A DNA stretch of 64,000 bases from Brevibacillus sp051967035 (GCF_051967035.1 NZ_JBQCKK010000001.1:558001-622000); one strand, 5' to 3'. Shown: positions 41,937 to 50,895, counted from the stretch's first letter. Notes: a model not told the origin generated them from the letters alone. Made by a program: numbers and translations.

Positions 41937-42313
41937 TGGGAATGCGAGGAATCAGAGGCGCGGTTACGGTTGAAGCCGATACGCGGGAAGAGATTGTCTT
42001 TTCCACCAAGTGGCTGCTGGAAGAAATGGTGACGCGCAATGAGGTGCATCCGGAAGAGATCGCGAGCATCATCATCACGACGACAGAGGACTTGCGTGCG
42101 ACGTTTCCGGCCCAGGCGGCGCGTCTTTTGGAAGGGGAAGCCTGGCAGTATGTTCCCTTGATGTGCGCTCGCGAAATTCCTGTGCCAGGCAGCCTGCCTC
42201 TCTGTATTCGCGTCATGATGCACGTCAACACAGAGAAGTCGGCCAAAGACATTCACCATGTTTTTTTGCGCGATGCGGTAAAGCTTCGCCCGGATTTGAC
42301 AAATCGCAGTTGA
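41936..42313 (+). CDS. aroH: Monofunctional chorismate mutase, AroH type
   Basis: A 125-residue trimeric chorismate mutase that converts chorismate to prephenate, the branch to tyrosine and phenylalanine. It begins MGMRGIRGAVTVEADTREEI, with the active-site arginine of the AroH family near residue 7, and has VPLMCAREIPVPGSLPLCIR. It is coupled to aroB by TAATG overlap. The stop codon (42311-42313) lies inside the -35 box of the trp promoter. Confidence 0.96.
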   Translation: MGMRGIRGAVTVEADTREEIVFSTKWLLEEMVTRNEVHPEEIASIIITTTEDLRATFPAQAARLLEGEAWQYVPLMCAREIPVPGSLPLCIRVMMHVNTEKSAKDIHHVFLRDAVKLRPDLTNRS

Positions 42314-42339
42314 CAAAACAGGGCGCTCTCTCTTACCAT
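42310..42339 (+). promoter_or_regulatory. Candidate trp operon promoter overlapping the aroH stop
   Basis: Perfect TTGACA (42310-42315) and TACCAT (42334-42339) with an 18-bp spacer. The -35 box contains the aroH stop codon. Transcription would begin near 42346, at the foot of a small 5' stem-loop, AAACGAG (42345-42351) with CTCGTTT (42357-42363). Confidence 0.6.
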
Positions 42340-42365
42340 AAGTGAAACGAGAGCGCCTCGTTTTT
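42322..42365 (+). terminator. Possible terminator of the aro transcript, overlapping the trp promoter
   Basis: 9-bp perfect stem GGCGCTCTC (42322-42330) and GAGAGCGCC (42349-42357), then TCG and five T. The loop contains the -10 region of the trp promoter. The 3' arm can alternatively pair in the trp leader 5' stem-loop. Confidence 0.55.
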
Positions 42366-42494
42366 AGATGAAGGGCCAATACCGGCTGAGTTGAGAATGA
42401 GTAGAGCAGAGTTGAGATGAGTTAGGTTGAGGAGAGAAGAGCAGGCTGGGTACATAGGTATCTACCCCATCCAGTTCTTTGACTGGGTTTTTTT
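42345..42494 (+). promoter_or_regulatory. trp leader with 11-triplet TRAP binding site and attenuator
   Basis: The leader has a 5' stem-loop (42345-42363) and then eleven NAG triplets, starting at 42388, 42393, 42399, 42404, 42409, 42414, 42419, 42423 (TAG), 42429, 42434 and 42439. Spacers are two or three nt, except one nt before the TAG. An attenuator follows: CCAGT (42471-42475), ACTGG (42482-42486), seven T. An alternative stem between GCTGGGTA (about 42445) and TACCCcatCCAG would block it. This is the TRAP mechanism: with tryptophan TRAP binds the triplets, prevents the antiterminator, and transcription stops before trpE. Confidence 0.92.
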
Positions 42495-42588
42495 GTATAT
42501 GTTTTCTCCCCCTACCTCTCGCTCTAGGAAGCGGGCAGTGAAAAGGCGGTTTTCCCTTTTCGCTCCCCCTACAAAGGAGATGAGAGCC

Positions 42589-44103
42589 ATGTTTTATCCT
42601 TCCCTTGCCGAGGTCAAGACCCTTTCGGCGTCCTATTCCCTGATTCCTGTGAGCCTGAAGCTGCTGGCTGACCAGGAGACACCCATCCGTTTGTATCAAA
42701 AGATTCGAACGAGCCATTCCTTTTTGCTGGAGAGCGTGGAAGGCGGCGCGCGCTGGGCCCGCTTTTCGTTCATCGGGATGAACCCCTTTCAAATCGTCGA
42801 AGCAAAAGGGGAAGACATCTCTGTCGTCTCGCGAAGCGGAGAGCGAACAACGGTGACAGGCAATCCCGTCCACTTTTTGCGGCGGGAGACTGATCGCTTC
42901 AAAAGTCCGAAGCTGCCCGGCTTTCCCCGATTGAGCGGCGGAGCCGTCGGTTTTTTTGGCTACAACACGTTGCGGTATTTTGAAAATTTGCCGGCGCACC
43001 GCAAGGAAGCCGTGCGAGTGCCAGATATGCGCTTCCTCTTCGTCGACGAGATGATCGCTTTCGATCACCTGAAGCAGGAAATTCAACTGATCGTGAACCT
43101 GCATGTAGAAGAAGGAGATTCCGCTGCTGACATTGACGAAAAATACAAGCAAGTCTGCGAAAGGCTGGAGCAGCTGGCAACGAAAGTAACCGCGCCGCTT
43201 TTGGTGGACAGCCGCATCCAGGTGGAGACGCATTCGCCCGCGCCGCTCAACGTCGAGTCGAACATGAGCCGCGAGCAGTACGAGCGGATGGTCGAGCAGG
43301 CAAAAGCGTACATCGCGGCGGGCGATATTTTTCAGGTGGTGCTCTCGCAGCGCTTTTCCGTCAAGACCGACGTCGATCCGTTTGCCGTGTACAGACTGCT
43401 GCGTACGCTGAATCCTTCGCCGTACATGTACTACCTCGAATACGAGGGCGAGACAGTCGTCGGTACGTCCCCTGAACTGCTCGTTCGGGTGGAGGAGGAA
43501 AAAGTCGAGATGCGCCCCATCGCGGGAACGCGGAAAAGAGGTGCGACGCCGCAGGAGGACGCGGCGCTGGCGGCAGACCTTTTGGCCGACCAGAAGGAAC
43601 GGGCGGAGCATTACATGCTCCTCGACCTCGGCCGCAACGATGTCGGCAAGGTATCGGCTTATGGCAGCGTCCGCGTGGAAGAGGCGCTGGTGATCGAAAA
43701 TTACTCGCATGTGATGCACATGGTGTCGCACGTGACGGGCAAGCTGCGCGAGGGGCTACACTCCTTTGACGCCCTGCTCAGCGCTTTTCCCGCCGGGACC
43801 GTCTCCGGCTCGCCCAAGCTGCGGGCCATGGAGATTATCGCCGAGCTGGAACCGGATGCCCGCCACTTGTACGCGGGAGCGATCGGCTACCTTTCCTTTG
43901 ACGGTTCGCTCGACAGTTGCATCACGATCCGGACGTTGTTTTTCCAGGATGGGTACGCGCACGTGCAGGCAGGAGCAGGCATCGTAGCCGACTCGATTCC
44001 GGCCAACGAATACCAGGAGACTGTAAACAAGGCAGCTGCGATGATTGCGGCCTTGGAAAAGGCAGAACAGCTATTTGTGCGCAAGGAGGGATTGCCATGC
44101 TGA
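42589..44103 (+). CDS. trpE: Anthranilate synthase component I
   Basis: A 504-residue chorismate-utilising enzyme forming anthranilate with a glutamine amidotransferase partner. The tryptophan-feedback motif LLESVEGG is at about residue 45; the catalytic half contains AAGDIFQVVLSQRF, SPSPYMYYLE-like NPSPYMYYLE, GTSPELLVRVE, PIAGTRKRG and GAIGYLSFDG. ATG at 42589 with AAAGGAG 9 nt upstream; an ATG at 42580 lies within the site. No trpG follows, so the amidotransferase subunit must come from elsewhere, as with PabA in B. subtilis. Confidence 0.96.
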   Translation: MFYPSLAEVKTLSASYSLIPVSLKLLADQETPIRLYQKIRTSHSFLLESVEGGARWARFSFIGMNPFQIVEAKGEDISVVSRSGERTTVTGNPVHFLRRETDRFKSPKLPGFPRLSGGAVGFFGYNTLRYFENLPAHRKEAVRVPDMRFLFVDEMIAFDHLKQEIQLIVNLHVEEGDSAADIDEKYKQVCERLEQLATKVTAPLLVDSRIQVETHSPAPLNVESNMSREQYERMVEQAKAYIAAGDIFQVVLSQRFSVKTDVDPFAVYRLLRTLNPSPYMYYLEYEGETVVGTSPELLVRVEEEKVEMRPIAGTRKRGATPQEDAALAADLLADQKERAEHYMLLDLGRNDVGKVSAYGSVRVEEALVIENYSHVMHMVSHVTGKLREGLHSFDALLSAFPAGTVSGSPKLRAMEIIAELEPDARHLYAGAIGYLSFDGSLDSCITIRTLFFQDGYAHVQAGAGIVADSIPANEYQETVNKAAAMIAALEKAEQLFVRKEGLPC

Positions 44104-45122
44104 CCCATGCATTGGAGCAAATTCTGCAAGGAAATGACCTGACGCGGACAGCCGCAGAGGAAGCGATGGGCGAAATCATGGACGGCAAGGCAACGCCCGC
44201 CCAGATCGGAGCCTTTTTGGCGAGTATGCGGCTCAAGGGAGAGCAGGTTGAGGAAATCATTGGGTTTGCGCAGGCGATGCGTGCCCGGGCCATGCGTTTC
44301 CCCATCGAGCTGCCGGGACTGGTCGATACGTGCGGCACAGGCGGGGACGGCAGCAACACGTTCAATATCTCTACCGCCAGCGCGATTGTGGCGGCGAGCG
44401 ACGGAGTGCGAATCGCCAAGCACGGCAATCGGGCTGTGTCGAGCAAAAGCGGCAGTGCCGATGTGCTGGAAGCGCTGGGCGTTCCGGTCAATTTGTCGCC
44501 GGAGTCGGCTGCCGATTGTTTGCGCGCTACCAACCTGTGCTTTTTGTTCGCGCCGCTCTATCATCAGGCGATGAAGCATGCGGCAGGTCCGCGCAAGGAG
44601 CTGGCCGTGCGCACCGTGTTCAACCTGCTTGGCCCGCTGACCAATCCGGCCAACGCCAGCCGCCAGTTGATGGGCGTCTACGATGCGAAGCTGCTTTCGA
44701 CGGTCGCAGCGGTCCTGCGCGAGCTGCACGTGGAGCGAGCGTTGGTCGTGGCTGGCTCTGACGGTCTGGATGAGCTGACCGTGACGGGACCAAGCCAGAT
44801 CGCAGAGCTTCGCGACGGACAGATTCACACGTACGAGATCCATCCGGAACAATTCGGATTGCGCCGCCATGATAAAGAGGCGCTGCGCGGCGGAGACGCG
44901 AGCGAAAACGCGACCATCATTCGCGAGGTGTTCGCTGGCAAACGCGGGGCGGCACGCGACATCGTATTGCTGAACGCAGGGGCGATTCTGTACCTGGCGG
45001 ATCGCGTCCGTTCGATGGAAGCAGGCGTGATTCGGGCAGCAGAGCTGATCGACGACGGCATCGTCATGCGCAAACTTGAGCACATTCGGCAGATTGCAGG
45101 AGGAATGATTCATGCTTCGTAA
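44097..45122 (+). CDS. trpD: Anthranilate phosphoribosyltransferase
   Basis: A 341-residue enzyme coupling anthranilate to PRPP. The PRPP-binding glycine loop DTCGTGGDGSNTFNIST (about residues 79-95) and KHGNRAVSSKSGSADVLEALG are perfect family matches. ATG at 44097 overlaps the trpE stop by 7 bp, with AAGGAGGG upstream. It overlaps trpC by 11 bp. Confidence 0.96.
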   Translation: MLTHALEQILQGNDLTRTAAEEAMGEIMDGKATPAQIGAFLASMRLKGEQVEEIIGFAQAMRARAMRFPIELPGLVDTCGTGGDGSNTFNISTASAIVAASDGVRIAKHGNRAVSSKSGSADVLEALGVPVNLSPESAADCLRATNLCFLFAPLYHQAMKHAAGPRKELAVRTVFNLLGPLTNPANASRQLMGVYDAKLLSTVAAVLRELHVERALVVAGSDGLDELTVTGPSQIAELRDGQIHTYEIHPEQFGLRRHDKEALRGGDASENATIIREVFAGKRGAARDIVLLNAGAILYLADRVRSMEAGVIRAAELIDDGIVMRKLEHIRQIAGGMIHAS

Positions 45123-45921
45123 AATCGTGGAAAAGAAACGCGAGGAAATCGCTCGCCTGCAAAAAGAGACGAGTGTCGCGGCCTTGCTGCGGCAAGCCAA
45201 AGCCGAAGAGCCTCCCCGCGGCTTTCGCCGGGCGCTGGAACAGAGCGTGCGTCCAGTCAGCGTGATCGCGGAAGTGAAGAAGGCTTCGCCGTCCAAAGGG
45301 CTGATCCGCCCGGATTTTGACCCGATTGCGATTGCCCAGGCGTATCAGGCGGCGGAGGCAGAGTGCCTGTCCGTCCTAACCGACGAGTCGTTTTTCCAGG
45401 GCAGTCTCGCCTATTTGCAGGCGATCCGCCAAGTCGTAGACCGCCCGTTGCTGCGAAAAGATTTTCTCATCGAAGACATTCAGGTGGTGGAAGCGCGGGC
45501 AGCCGGGGCGGATTGCATCTTGCTCATCGCCGCGATCCTGACGCGCGAGCAGCTGCGGCACTTGTCCCAGACGGCAGAAGAACTGGGGATGGATGTCCTC
45601 GTCGAAGTCCATGACAGGCGGGAGTGCGAGCTCGTTTTCCGCGTGATCGAACCGAAGCTGCTCGGGATCAACAACCGCAATCTGCATACGTTTCAGACCG
45701 ATCTTGCTGTGACGCACGAATTGCTCGCGGAGCTGCCTGCTTCTCTGACGGTGGTCAGCGAAAGCGGCATCGCTACTGCGACCGATGTGGAAAACGTCAG
45801 ACGAGCGGGAGCGAGAGCGGTGTTGGTTGGCGAGCACTTCATGCGCCAGCAGGACGTGAAACAGGCGGTTCTCGATCTGGTGGGAAGAGCGGAAGGCGGC
45901 AAGGCAGGGGTGAGCGTATGA
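45112..45921 (+). CDS. trpC: Indole-3-glycerol phosphate synthase
   Basis: A 269-residue TIM-barrel enzyme. VIAEVKKASPSKGLIRPDFDP (catalytic lysines), LRKDFLIEDIQ, GINNRNLHTFQTD and VSESGIA are typical. ATG at 45112 is inside the end of trpD with GGAGGAATG before it. Ends overlapping trpF by 4 bp. Confidence 0.96.
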   Translation: MLRKIVEKKREEIARLQKETSVAALLRQAKAEEPPRGFRRALEQSVRPVSVIAEVKKASPSKGLIRPDFDPIAIAQAYQAAEAECLSVLTDESFFQGSLAYLQAIRQVVDRPLLRKDFLIEDIQVVEARAAGADCILLIAAILTREQLRHLSQTAEELGMDVLVEVHDRRECELVFRVIEPKLLGINNRNLHTFQTDLAVTHELLAELPASLTVVSESGIATATDVENVRRAGARAVLVGEHFMRQQDVKQAVLDLVGRAEGGKAGVSV

Positions 45922-46589
45922 CCCGGTTGAAAATTTGCGGGATCAAGCGCCCGGAGACGCTTGCGCTGCTAAAAGAACTGGACGTCGACTACGTCGGTCT
46001 GGTGTTTGCCCCAAGCAAGCGCAAGGTAGATGCGAAAACGGCAGGGAGACTGCTCGCTGCCGTTCCCGGTCACCCGCCGGCTGTCGGTGTGTTCGTCAAT
46101 CCGACGATGGAGGAGCTGGCGGAAGTGCTCGAAGAAGCGCCGCTCTCTGTCATTCAGTTGCACGGCCAGGAGACGCCGGAATTTTGCCGGCAGGTTCGGG
46201 AGCGGTTTTCGGTGCCGGTATGGAAAGCACTGGCTGTTGGTGGCGAAGCCGATGCCTCCGCGTCGCTGGAAGCGTATCGAGGGATTGTGAGCGCGTTTTT
46301 GTTCGATACGTACGACCCGGCGCAAGCAGGCGGAACGGGGAAAAAGTTTTCGTGGGAGCAAATTCCGCTGCTACAGGCGAAGTGCAAGGACGCGATCTGC
46401 ATGATCGCCGGCGGGATTCATGCCGAAAACGTAGCCGAGCTGATTGGCACGTACCAGGTCGAGCTGATCGACGTGTCCAGCGGAGTGGAGACGGATGGAG
46501 AGAAAGACGGAGAAAAGATCATCACACTGGTGGAGAGGGTGAAGGCGCATGCCAAGCAATACACAAACAACCGCGCGGGTCGTGCCTGA
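45918..46589 (+). CDS. trpF: Phosphoribosylanthranilate isomerase
   Basis: A 223-residue TIM-barrel isomerase; catalytic Cys in LKICGIKRPE and Asp in FLFDTYDPAQAGGTGK. ATGA overlap with trpC. Its last 41 bp overlap the start of trpB, an unusually long overlap for this operon. Confidence 0.95.
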   Translation: MTRLKICGIKRPETLALLKELDVDYVGLVFAPSKRKVDAKTAGRLLAAVPGHPPAVGVFVNPTMEELAEVLEEAPLSVIQLHGQETPEFCRQVRERFSVPVWKALAVGGEADASASLEAYRGIVSAFLFDTYDPAQAGGTGKKFSWEQIPLLQAKCKDAICMIAGGIHAENVAELIGTYQVELIDVSSGVETDGEKDGEKIITLVERVKAHAKQYTNNRAGRA

Positions 46590-47781
46590 CGAGAACGGCC
46601 GCTTCGGAGCGTTCGGCGGAAAATTCGTGCCGGAGACATTGATGAATGCGTTGTACGAGCTGGAGACTGCTTTTGAGGAAGCGCGCCGCGACCCGCAGTT
46701 CGTGGCCGAGCTGAACGAGCTGCTTAGCCAATACGCGGGTCGTCCTACGCCGCTGACGTATGCGGAACGGCTGACGGAAGCGCTCGGCGGGGCGCAAATC
46801 TACCTCAAGCGCGAAGACCTCAACCATACCGGGGCGCACAAGCTGAACAATGCGCTCGGGCAGGCGCTTTTGGCCAAGCGCATGGGCAAAAAAGCGATTA
46901 TCGCGGAGACGGGAGCGGGGCAGCACGGCGTTGCCAGCGCGACGGTCGCCGCGAAGCTCGGGCTTTCCTGCAAAGTGTTCATGGGCGAGGAAGACATTCG
47001 CCGCCAGTCGCTGAACGTTTTTCGCATGAACCTGTTGGGAGCGGAAGTCATTCCGGCCGTGTCCGGCTCACGGACGCTGAAAGACGCGACCAACGAGGCG
47101 ATTCGCCACTGGGTTTCGCACGTGGAAGAGACGTTTTACGTGATCGGCTCGGTCGTCGGCCCGCATCCGTATCCGTACATGGTGCGCGAGTTCCAGAAAA
47201 TTATCGGGGAGGAGACGCGTAAGCAAATGTTGCAGCAGCTCGGCAAGCTGCCGGACGAGGTAGTCGCCTGCGTAGGCGGCGGCAGCAACGCGATCGGGAT
47301 GTTTTACCCGTTCATTCAGGATGAGACGGTCGCGCTTCGCGGTGTGGAAGCGGCAGGAAAAGGCATCGAGACAGACAAGCATGCCGCGACCTTGACCCTT
47401 GGGCGGCCAGGCGTGATTCACGGCTCGCTCACCTACTTGCTCCAGGATGAGCACGGACAGGTGCAGGAGGCGCACTCGATCTCGGCGGGTCTGGACTACC
47501 CGGGCGTCGGCCCTGAGCATGCGTATTTAAAAGATACGGGCAGAGTGACGTACACGTCCGTAACCGATGAGGAGGCGCTCGCGGCCGTCGAGCTTTTGTG
47601 CCGCACGGAAGGGATTATTCCCGCATTGGAGAGCGCCCACGCGATTGCGGAGGTCATCAAGCGCGCTCCGCAAATGTCGCCGGACAAGATCATCGTCATT
47701 TGCCTGTCGGGCCGCGGAGACAAAGACGTGCTGACGATCCGGGAAGCGCTGGCGGAACGCACGGAAGGAGGAGAAGCATGA
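46549..47781 (+). CDS. trpB: Tryptophan synthase beta chain
   Basis: A 410-residue PLP enzyme. It shows GRFGAFGGKFVPETLM, the Schiff-base lysine in HTGAHKLNNALGQ, the ETGAGQHGVA loop and GGGSNAIGMFYPF for cofactor phosphate. ATG at 46549 lies within trpF. It forms the alpha2-beta2 complex with the next gene product and condenses indole with serine. Confidence 0.96.
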   Translation: MPSNTQTTARVVPDENGRFGAFGGKFVPETLMNALYELETAFEEARRDPQFVAELNELLSQYAGRPTPLTYAERLTEALGGAQIYLKREDLNHTGAHKLNNALGQALLAKRMGKKAIIAETGAGQHGVASATVAAKLGLSCKVFMGEEDIRRQSLNVFRMNLLGAEVIPAVSGSRTLKDATNEAIRHWVSHVEETFYVIGSVVGPHPYPYMVREFQKIIGEETRKQMLQQLGKLPDEVVACVGGGSNAIGMFYPFIQDETVALRGVEAAGKGIETDKHAATLTLGRPGVIHGSLTYLLQDEHGQVQEAHSISAGLDYPGVGPEHAYLKDTGRVTYTSVTDEEALAAVELLCRTEGIIPALESAHAIAEVIKRAPQMSPDKIIVICLSGRGDKDVLTIREALAERTEGGEA

Positions 47782-48599
47782 TGACAACAGCAACCAACCG
47801 AATTGACCGTCTGTTTGCGGATCGCAGCCGCAAGCGTTTTATTCCGTTTGTAACGGTAGGCGATCCGACGGTGGAAGCGACGTTTCACCTCGTGACCGCG
47901 ATGGTGGAGGCTGGGGCTGACGTGATCGAGCTGGGCGTCCCGTATTCCGATCCGCTGGCAGATGGTCCTACCATCCAGCGCGCTTCGCAGCGTGCGCTGC
48001 AACACGGCGTGTCGATTGCAGACGCCTTGCAGCTGGTGTCCCGTCTGCGAGAGTCGGGCGTAGAAGCGGGCATCGTCTTGTTTTCTTACTTCAATCCGGT
48101 GCTGCAATACGGAATCGAGCGCTTCTTCGCGGACCTGGCCGCGCATGGTGCGGATGGCGTCGTCATTCCGGACTTGCCGATTGAAGAAAACGGTCCTGCC
48201 GTGACTGCCGCGAAGCAAAACGATTTGCACGTCATTTCGCTCGTGGCGCCAACTTCCGCTGCGCGCATCCAGACAATCGGCGAGCAGGCGACCGGCTTTC
48301 TCTACTGCGTGTCCTCGCTCGGCGTAACGGGCGCGCGAGCAGACTTGCGTGATGACCTGGCGGCGTTTTTGCAGCGGGTAAAAGCAAGCACGACTGCGCC
48401 GACCGCTGTCGGATTCGGCATCTCCACGCCCGAGCAGGTGCGGGCAGTCGCGCCGCATGCAGATGGCGTGATCGTGGGCAGCGCGATTGTCCAGCAGATT
48501 GAGCAGCACGAGGAGCAACTGCGCGATCCGGCTCACATGCCAGTTGCTGTTGAAAAAATAAAAACGTTTGTACAACAGTTGGCGAGTGCGCTACAATAA
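47778..48599 (+). CDS. trpA: Tryptophan synthase alpha chain
   Basis: A 273-residue TIM-barrel enzyme releasing indole from indole-glycerol phosphate. Catalytic Glu in DVIELGVPYSDPLADGP and Asp in VVIPDLPIEE are present; YCVSSLGVTGAR is the phosphate loop. ATG at 47778 overlaps the trpB stop (ATGA); ATG at 47781 is an alternative start. Last of the trp genes before hisC. Confidence 0.95.
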   Translation: MMTTATNRIDRLFADRSRKRFIPFVTVGDPTVEATFHLVTAMVEAGADVIELGVPYSDPLADGPTIQRASQRALQHGVSIADALQLVSRLRESGVEAGIVLFSYFNPVLQYGIERFFADLAAHGADGVVIPDLPIEENGPAVTAAKQNDLHVISLVAPTSAARIQTIGEQATGFLYCVSSLGVTGARADLRDDLAAFLQRVKASTTAPTAVGFGISTPEQVRAVAPHADGVIVGSAIVQQIEQHEEQLRDPAHMPVAVEKIKTFVQQLASALQ

Positions 48600-48628
48600 T
48601 GGGAAAAATGTGACTGGAGTGAACGTGG

Positions 48629-49723
48629 ATGCAACCGAAGCAACGCATACTCAATGCCCCGGTATATCAGCCAGGGAAGCCCATTGAAGACGTCAAACGG
48701 GAGTTTGGTTTGACAGAAGTAATCAAGCTGGCGTCCAACGAGAATCCTTACGGCTGCTCGCCCAAGGCGAAGGCGGCCATTGCGGAGCAGCTGGACCATC
48801 TCGCTCTTTACCCGGACGGCGCAAGCCTCAACCTGCGCTGGGATTTGGCCGATTTCCTCGGCGTGAAGCCTAGTCAACTGATTTTCGGAAACGGTTCTGA
48901 CGAAATTTTGCTGATGATCTCCCGGGCGTTTTTGAGTGAAGGCACGAATACGGTCATGGCGACCCCTACCTTTTCCCAATATCGCTCCAATGCGATCATC
49001 GAAGGGGCAGAGCTGATCGAGGTTCCGCTCAAAAATGGCGTTCACGATCTGGAAGCGATGGCAGCGGCCATCAACGAACAGACGAAAGTGGTCTGGGTGT
49101 GTAACCCGAACAACCCGTCCGGTACCATCGTGACGGCGGCAGAGCTGGAAGCGTTCCTGAAAAAAGTGCCGAGCAGCGTTCTCGTTGTGTTGGATGAAGC
49201 TTATTACGAGTATGTGGTTGATCCGGAATACCCGCAAACCGTTCCTCTGCTTGAGCAGTATCCGAATCTGGCTATTTTGCGGACGTTCTCCAAAATTTAC
49301 GGGCTGGCAACGCTCAGAATCGGCTACGGCATCGCCTCCGAAGAGCTGGTGTCTGCGCTGGAGCACGTGCGCGAGCCGTTCAACACGGGAGCGCTCGGTC
49401 AAGTGGCGGCACGCGCAGCCCTGCACGACCAGGAGTTCGTCGCCGCATGCCGCGAGCGCAACCGCGAAGGGCTGAAGCAATTGACGGACGCTTTTGACGA
49501 ATGGGGACTTTCTTACTTCCCTTCGCAGACCAACTTTATTTTGGTGGACCTGAAAAGGGATTCGGATGAAGTGTTCAAAAAATTGTTGACGCACGGCATC
49601 ATCGTGCGCTCGGGGAATGCACTCGGCTTCCCTGGCTATCAGCGGATTACCGTAGGCACAAAAGAACAGAATGAAAAGGTTTTGTCTGTGTTGAAAGAAA
49701 TGGTGACGGGCGCATTGAAATAA
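48629..49723 (+). CDS. hisC: Histidinol-phosphate aminotransferase
   Basis: A 364-residue class II PLP aminotransferase. The N-terminal KLASNENPYG, NPNNPSGT, VVLDEAYYEY and RTFSKIYGLATLRIGYG (Schiff-base lysine) match HisC. In B. subtilis the same gene in this operon serves histidine and also tyrosine/phenylalanine synthesis, and that dual role is expected here next to tyrA. ATG at 48629, 29 bp after trpA. Confidence 0.93.
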   Translation: MQPKQRILNAPVYQPGKPIEDVKREFGLTEVIKLASNENPYGCSPKAKAAIAEQLDHLALYPDGASLNLRWDLADFLGVKPSQLIFGNGSDEILLMISRAFLSEGTNTVMATPTFSQYRSNAIIEGAELIEVPLKNGVHDLEAMAAAINEQTKVVWVCNPNNPSGTIVTAAELEAFLKKVPSSVLVVLDEAYYEYVVDPEYPQTVPLLEQYPNLAILRTFSKIYGLATLRIGYGIASEELVSALEHVREPFNTGALGQVAARAALHDQEFVAACRERNREGLKQLTDAFDEWGLSYFPSQTNFILVDLKRDSDEVFKKLLTHGIIVRSGNALGFPGYQRITVGTKEQNEKVLSVLKEMVTGALK

Positions 49724-49728
49724 CGGAC

Positions 49729-49762
49729 AAAAGATGCCGGGCGTGCACCGGCATCTTTGTTT
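49729..49762 (+). terminator. Hairpin between hisC and tyrA
   Basis: AAAGATGCCGG (about 49730-49740) and CCGGCATCTTT (49748-49758), an 11-bp perfect stem with a 7-nt loop but only a weak T tail (GTTT). It may reduce, rather than stop, transcription into tyrA-aroA. Confidence 0.55.
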
Positions 49763-49785
49763 ACGCAAACGAGGAAGGACAGGAA

Positions 49786-50895
49786 GTGGAGATGAAAAAA
49801 ATCACCATCGCCGTAATCGGAGTCGGATTGATCGGCGGTTCGATCGCTTTGTCGATGCGACGGGACCCGAATATCCGGGTCGTCGGTTACGACGTACGTC
49901 AAGAACCTTTGGATAAAGCATTGACTCTCGGCGTCATCCATGCCGGGACAACGGATTTGCAGACAGCCGTCCGGGAAGCGAATGTCATTTTTCTCGCTTC
50001 GCCCGTGGAGCAGATCGTGGCCACCTTGCACCTGCTAAAAGACATGGATTTGCAGCCGGACGTCATCGTGACAGACGTGGGCAGCACGAAATCCGGCATC
50101 GTGAGACAAGCCGTCGAGGTCATTCCGGAGAACGTGACGTTTATCGGCGGACATCCGATGGCAGGCTCGCACAAGTCAGGCGTCGAGGCGGCCTCGGACA
50201 GGCTCATGGAAAACGCCTACTACGTATTGACTCCCGCACCAGGCACTCCTCCTGAAAAAGTGGAGCGCTTGAGCGAATTGCTGACGCTGACACGAGCAAA
50301 AATCGTGCAAATGGACGCCGACACCCACGATCAGGTAGTGGGCGCTGTCAGTCACTTCCCGCATGTGCTGGCATCCGCGCTGGTCAATCTGATCGCCGGA
50401 TACGACGAGGAAAACGCTTGGCACGCACGCCTGGCCGCAGGCGGATTTCGCGACATCACCCGGATTGCGTCCAGCAACCCCCGGATGTGGCGGGATGTGC
50501 TCTTGCAAAACCGCGAGCCGATTTTAAAAATCGCCAAAGACTGGACAAAGGCACTGGAGGATGTCATCGAGCTTGTCGAAGCGGGCGATCCGGAAGGGAT
50601 TGAACGGTTCTTCCAAACCGCTCGTGATTTCCGCGACGGTTTGCCCGAGCGCAAAACCGGGGCTTTGCCGCCTTTGAACGATCTGTACATCGACATTCCC
50701 GACCATCCGGGGGAGATTGGCCGCATCACGACGCTTTTGGGGGCAAAGCAGATCAACATCACCAACCTGCAAATCAGGGAGACGCGTGAAGACATATACG
50801 GAGCGTTGCGAATCACCTTCCATACCCCGGAGGAAATGGAAAAAGGGGAGGAACTGCTGCGCTTTTTCGATTACCATGTATACAGGCGTGCCTAG
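49786..50895 (+). CDS. tyrA: Prephenate dehydrogenase with ACT domain
   Basis: A 369-residue NAD-dependent enzyme oxidatively decarboxylating prephenate to 4-hydroxyphenylpyruvate. Rossmann motif GVGLIGGSIAL, catalytic histidine region GGHPMAGSHKSGV and AVSHFPHVLASALV, GGFRDITRIASSNP. A C-terminal ACT domain (about residues 297-369: DLYIDIPDHPGEIGRITTLL) probably senses tyrosine. GTG at 49786 or ATG at 49792 are both possible; GTG has the better-spaced AGGAAGG. Confidence 0.94.
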   Translation: MEMKKITIAVIGVGLIGGSIALSMRRDPNIRVVGYDVRQEPLDKALTLGVIHAGTTDLQTAVREANVIFLASPVEQIVATLHLLKDMDLQPDVIVTDVGSTKSGIVRQAVEVIPENVTFIGGHPMAGSHKSGVEAASDRLMENAYYVLTPAPGTPPEKVERLSELLTLTRAKIVQMDADTHDQVVGAVSHFPHVLASALVNLIAGYDEENAWHARLAAGGFRDITRIASSNPRMWRDVLLQNREPILKIAKDWTKALEDVIELVEAGDPEGIERFFQTARDFRDGLPERKTGALPPLNDLYIDIPDHPGEIGRITTLLGAKQINITNLQIRETREDIYGALRITFHTPEEMEKGEELLRFFDYHVYRRA

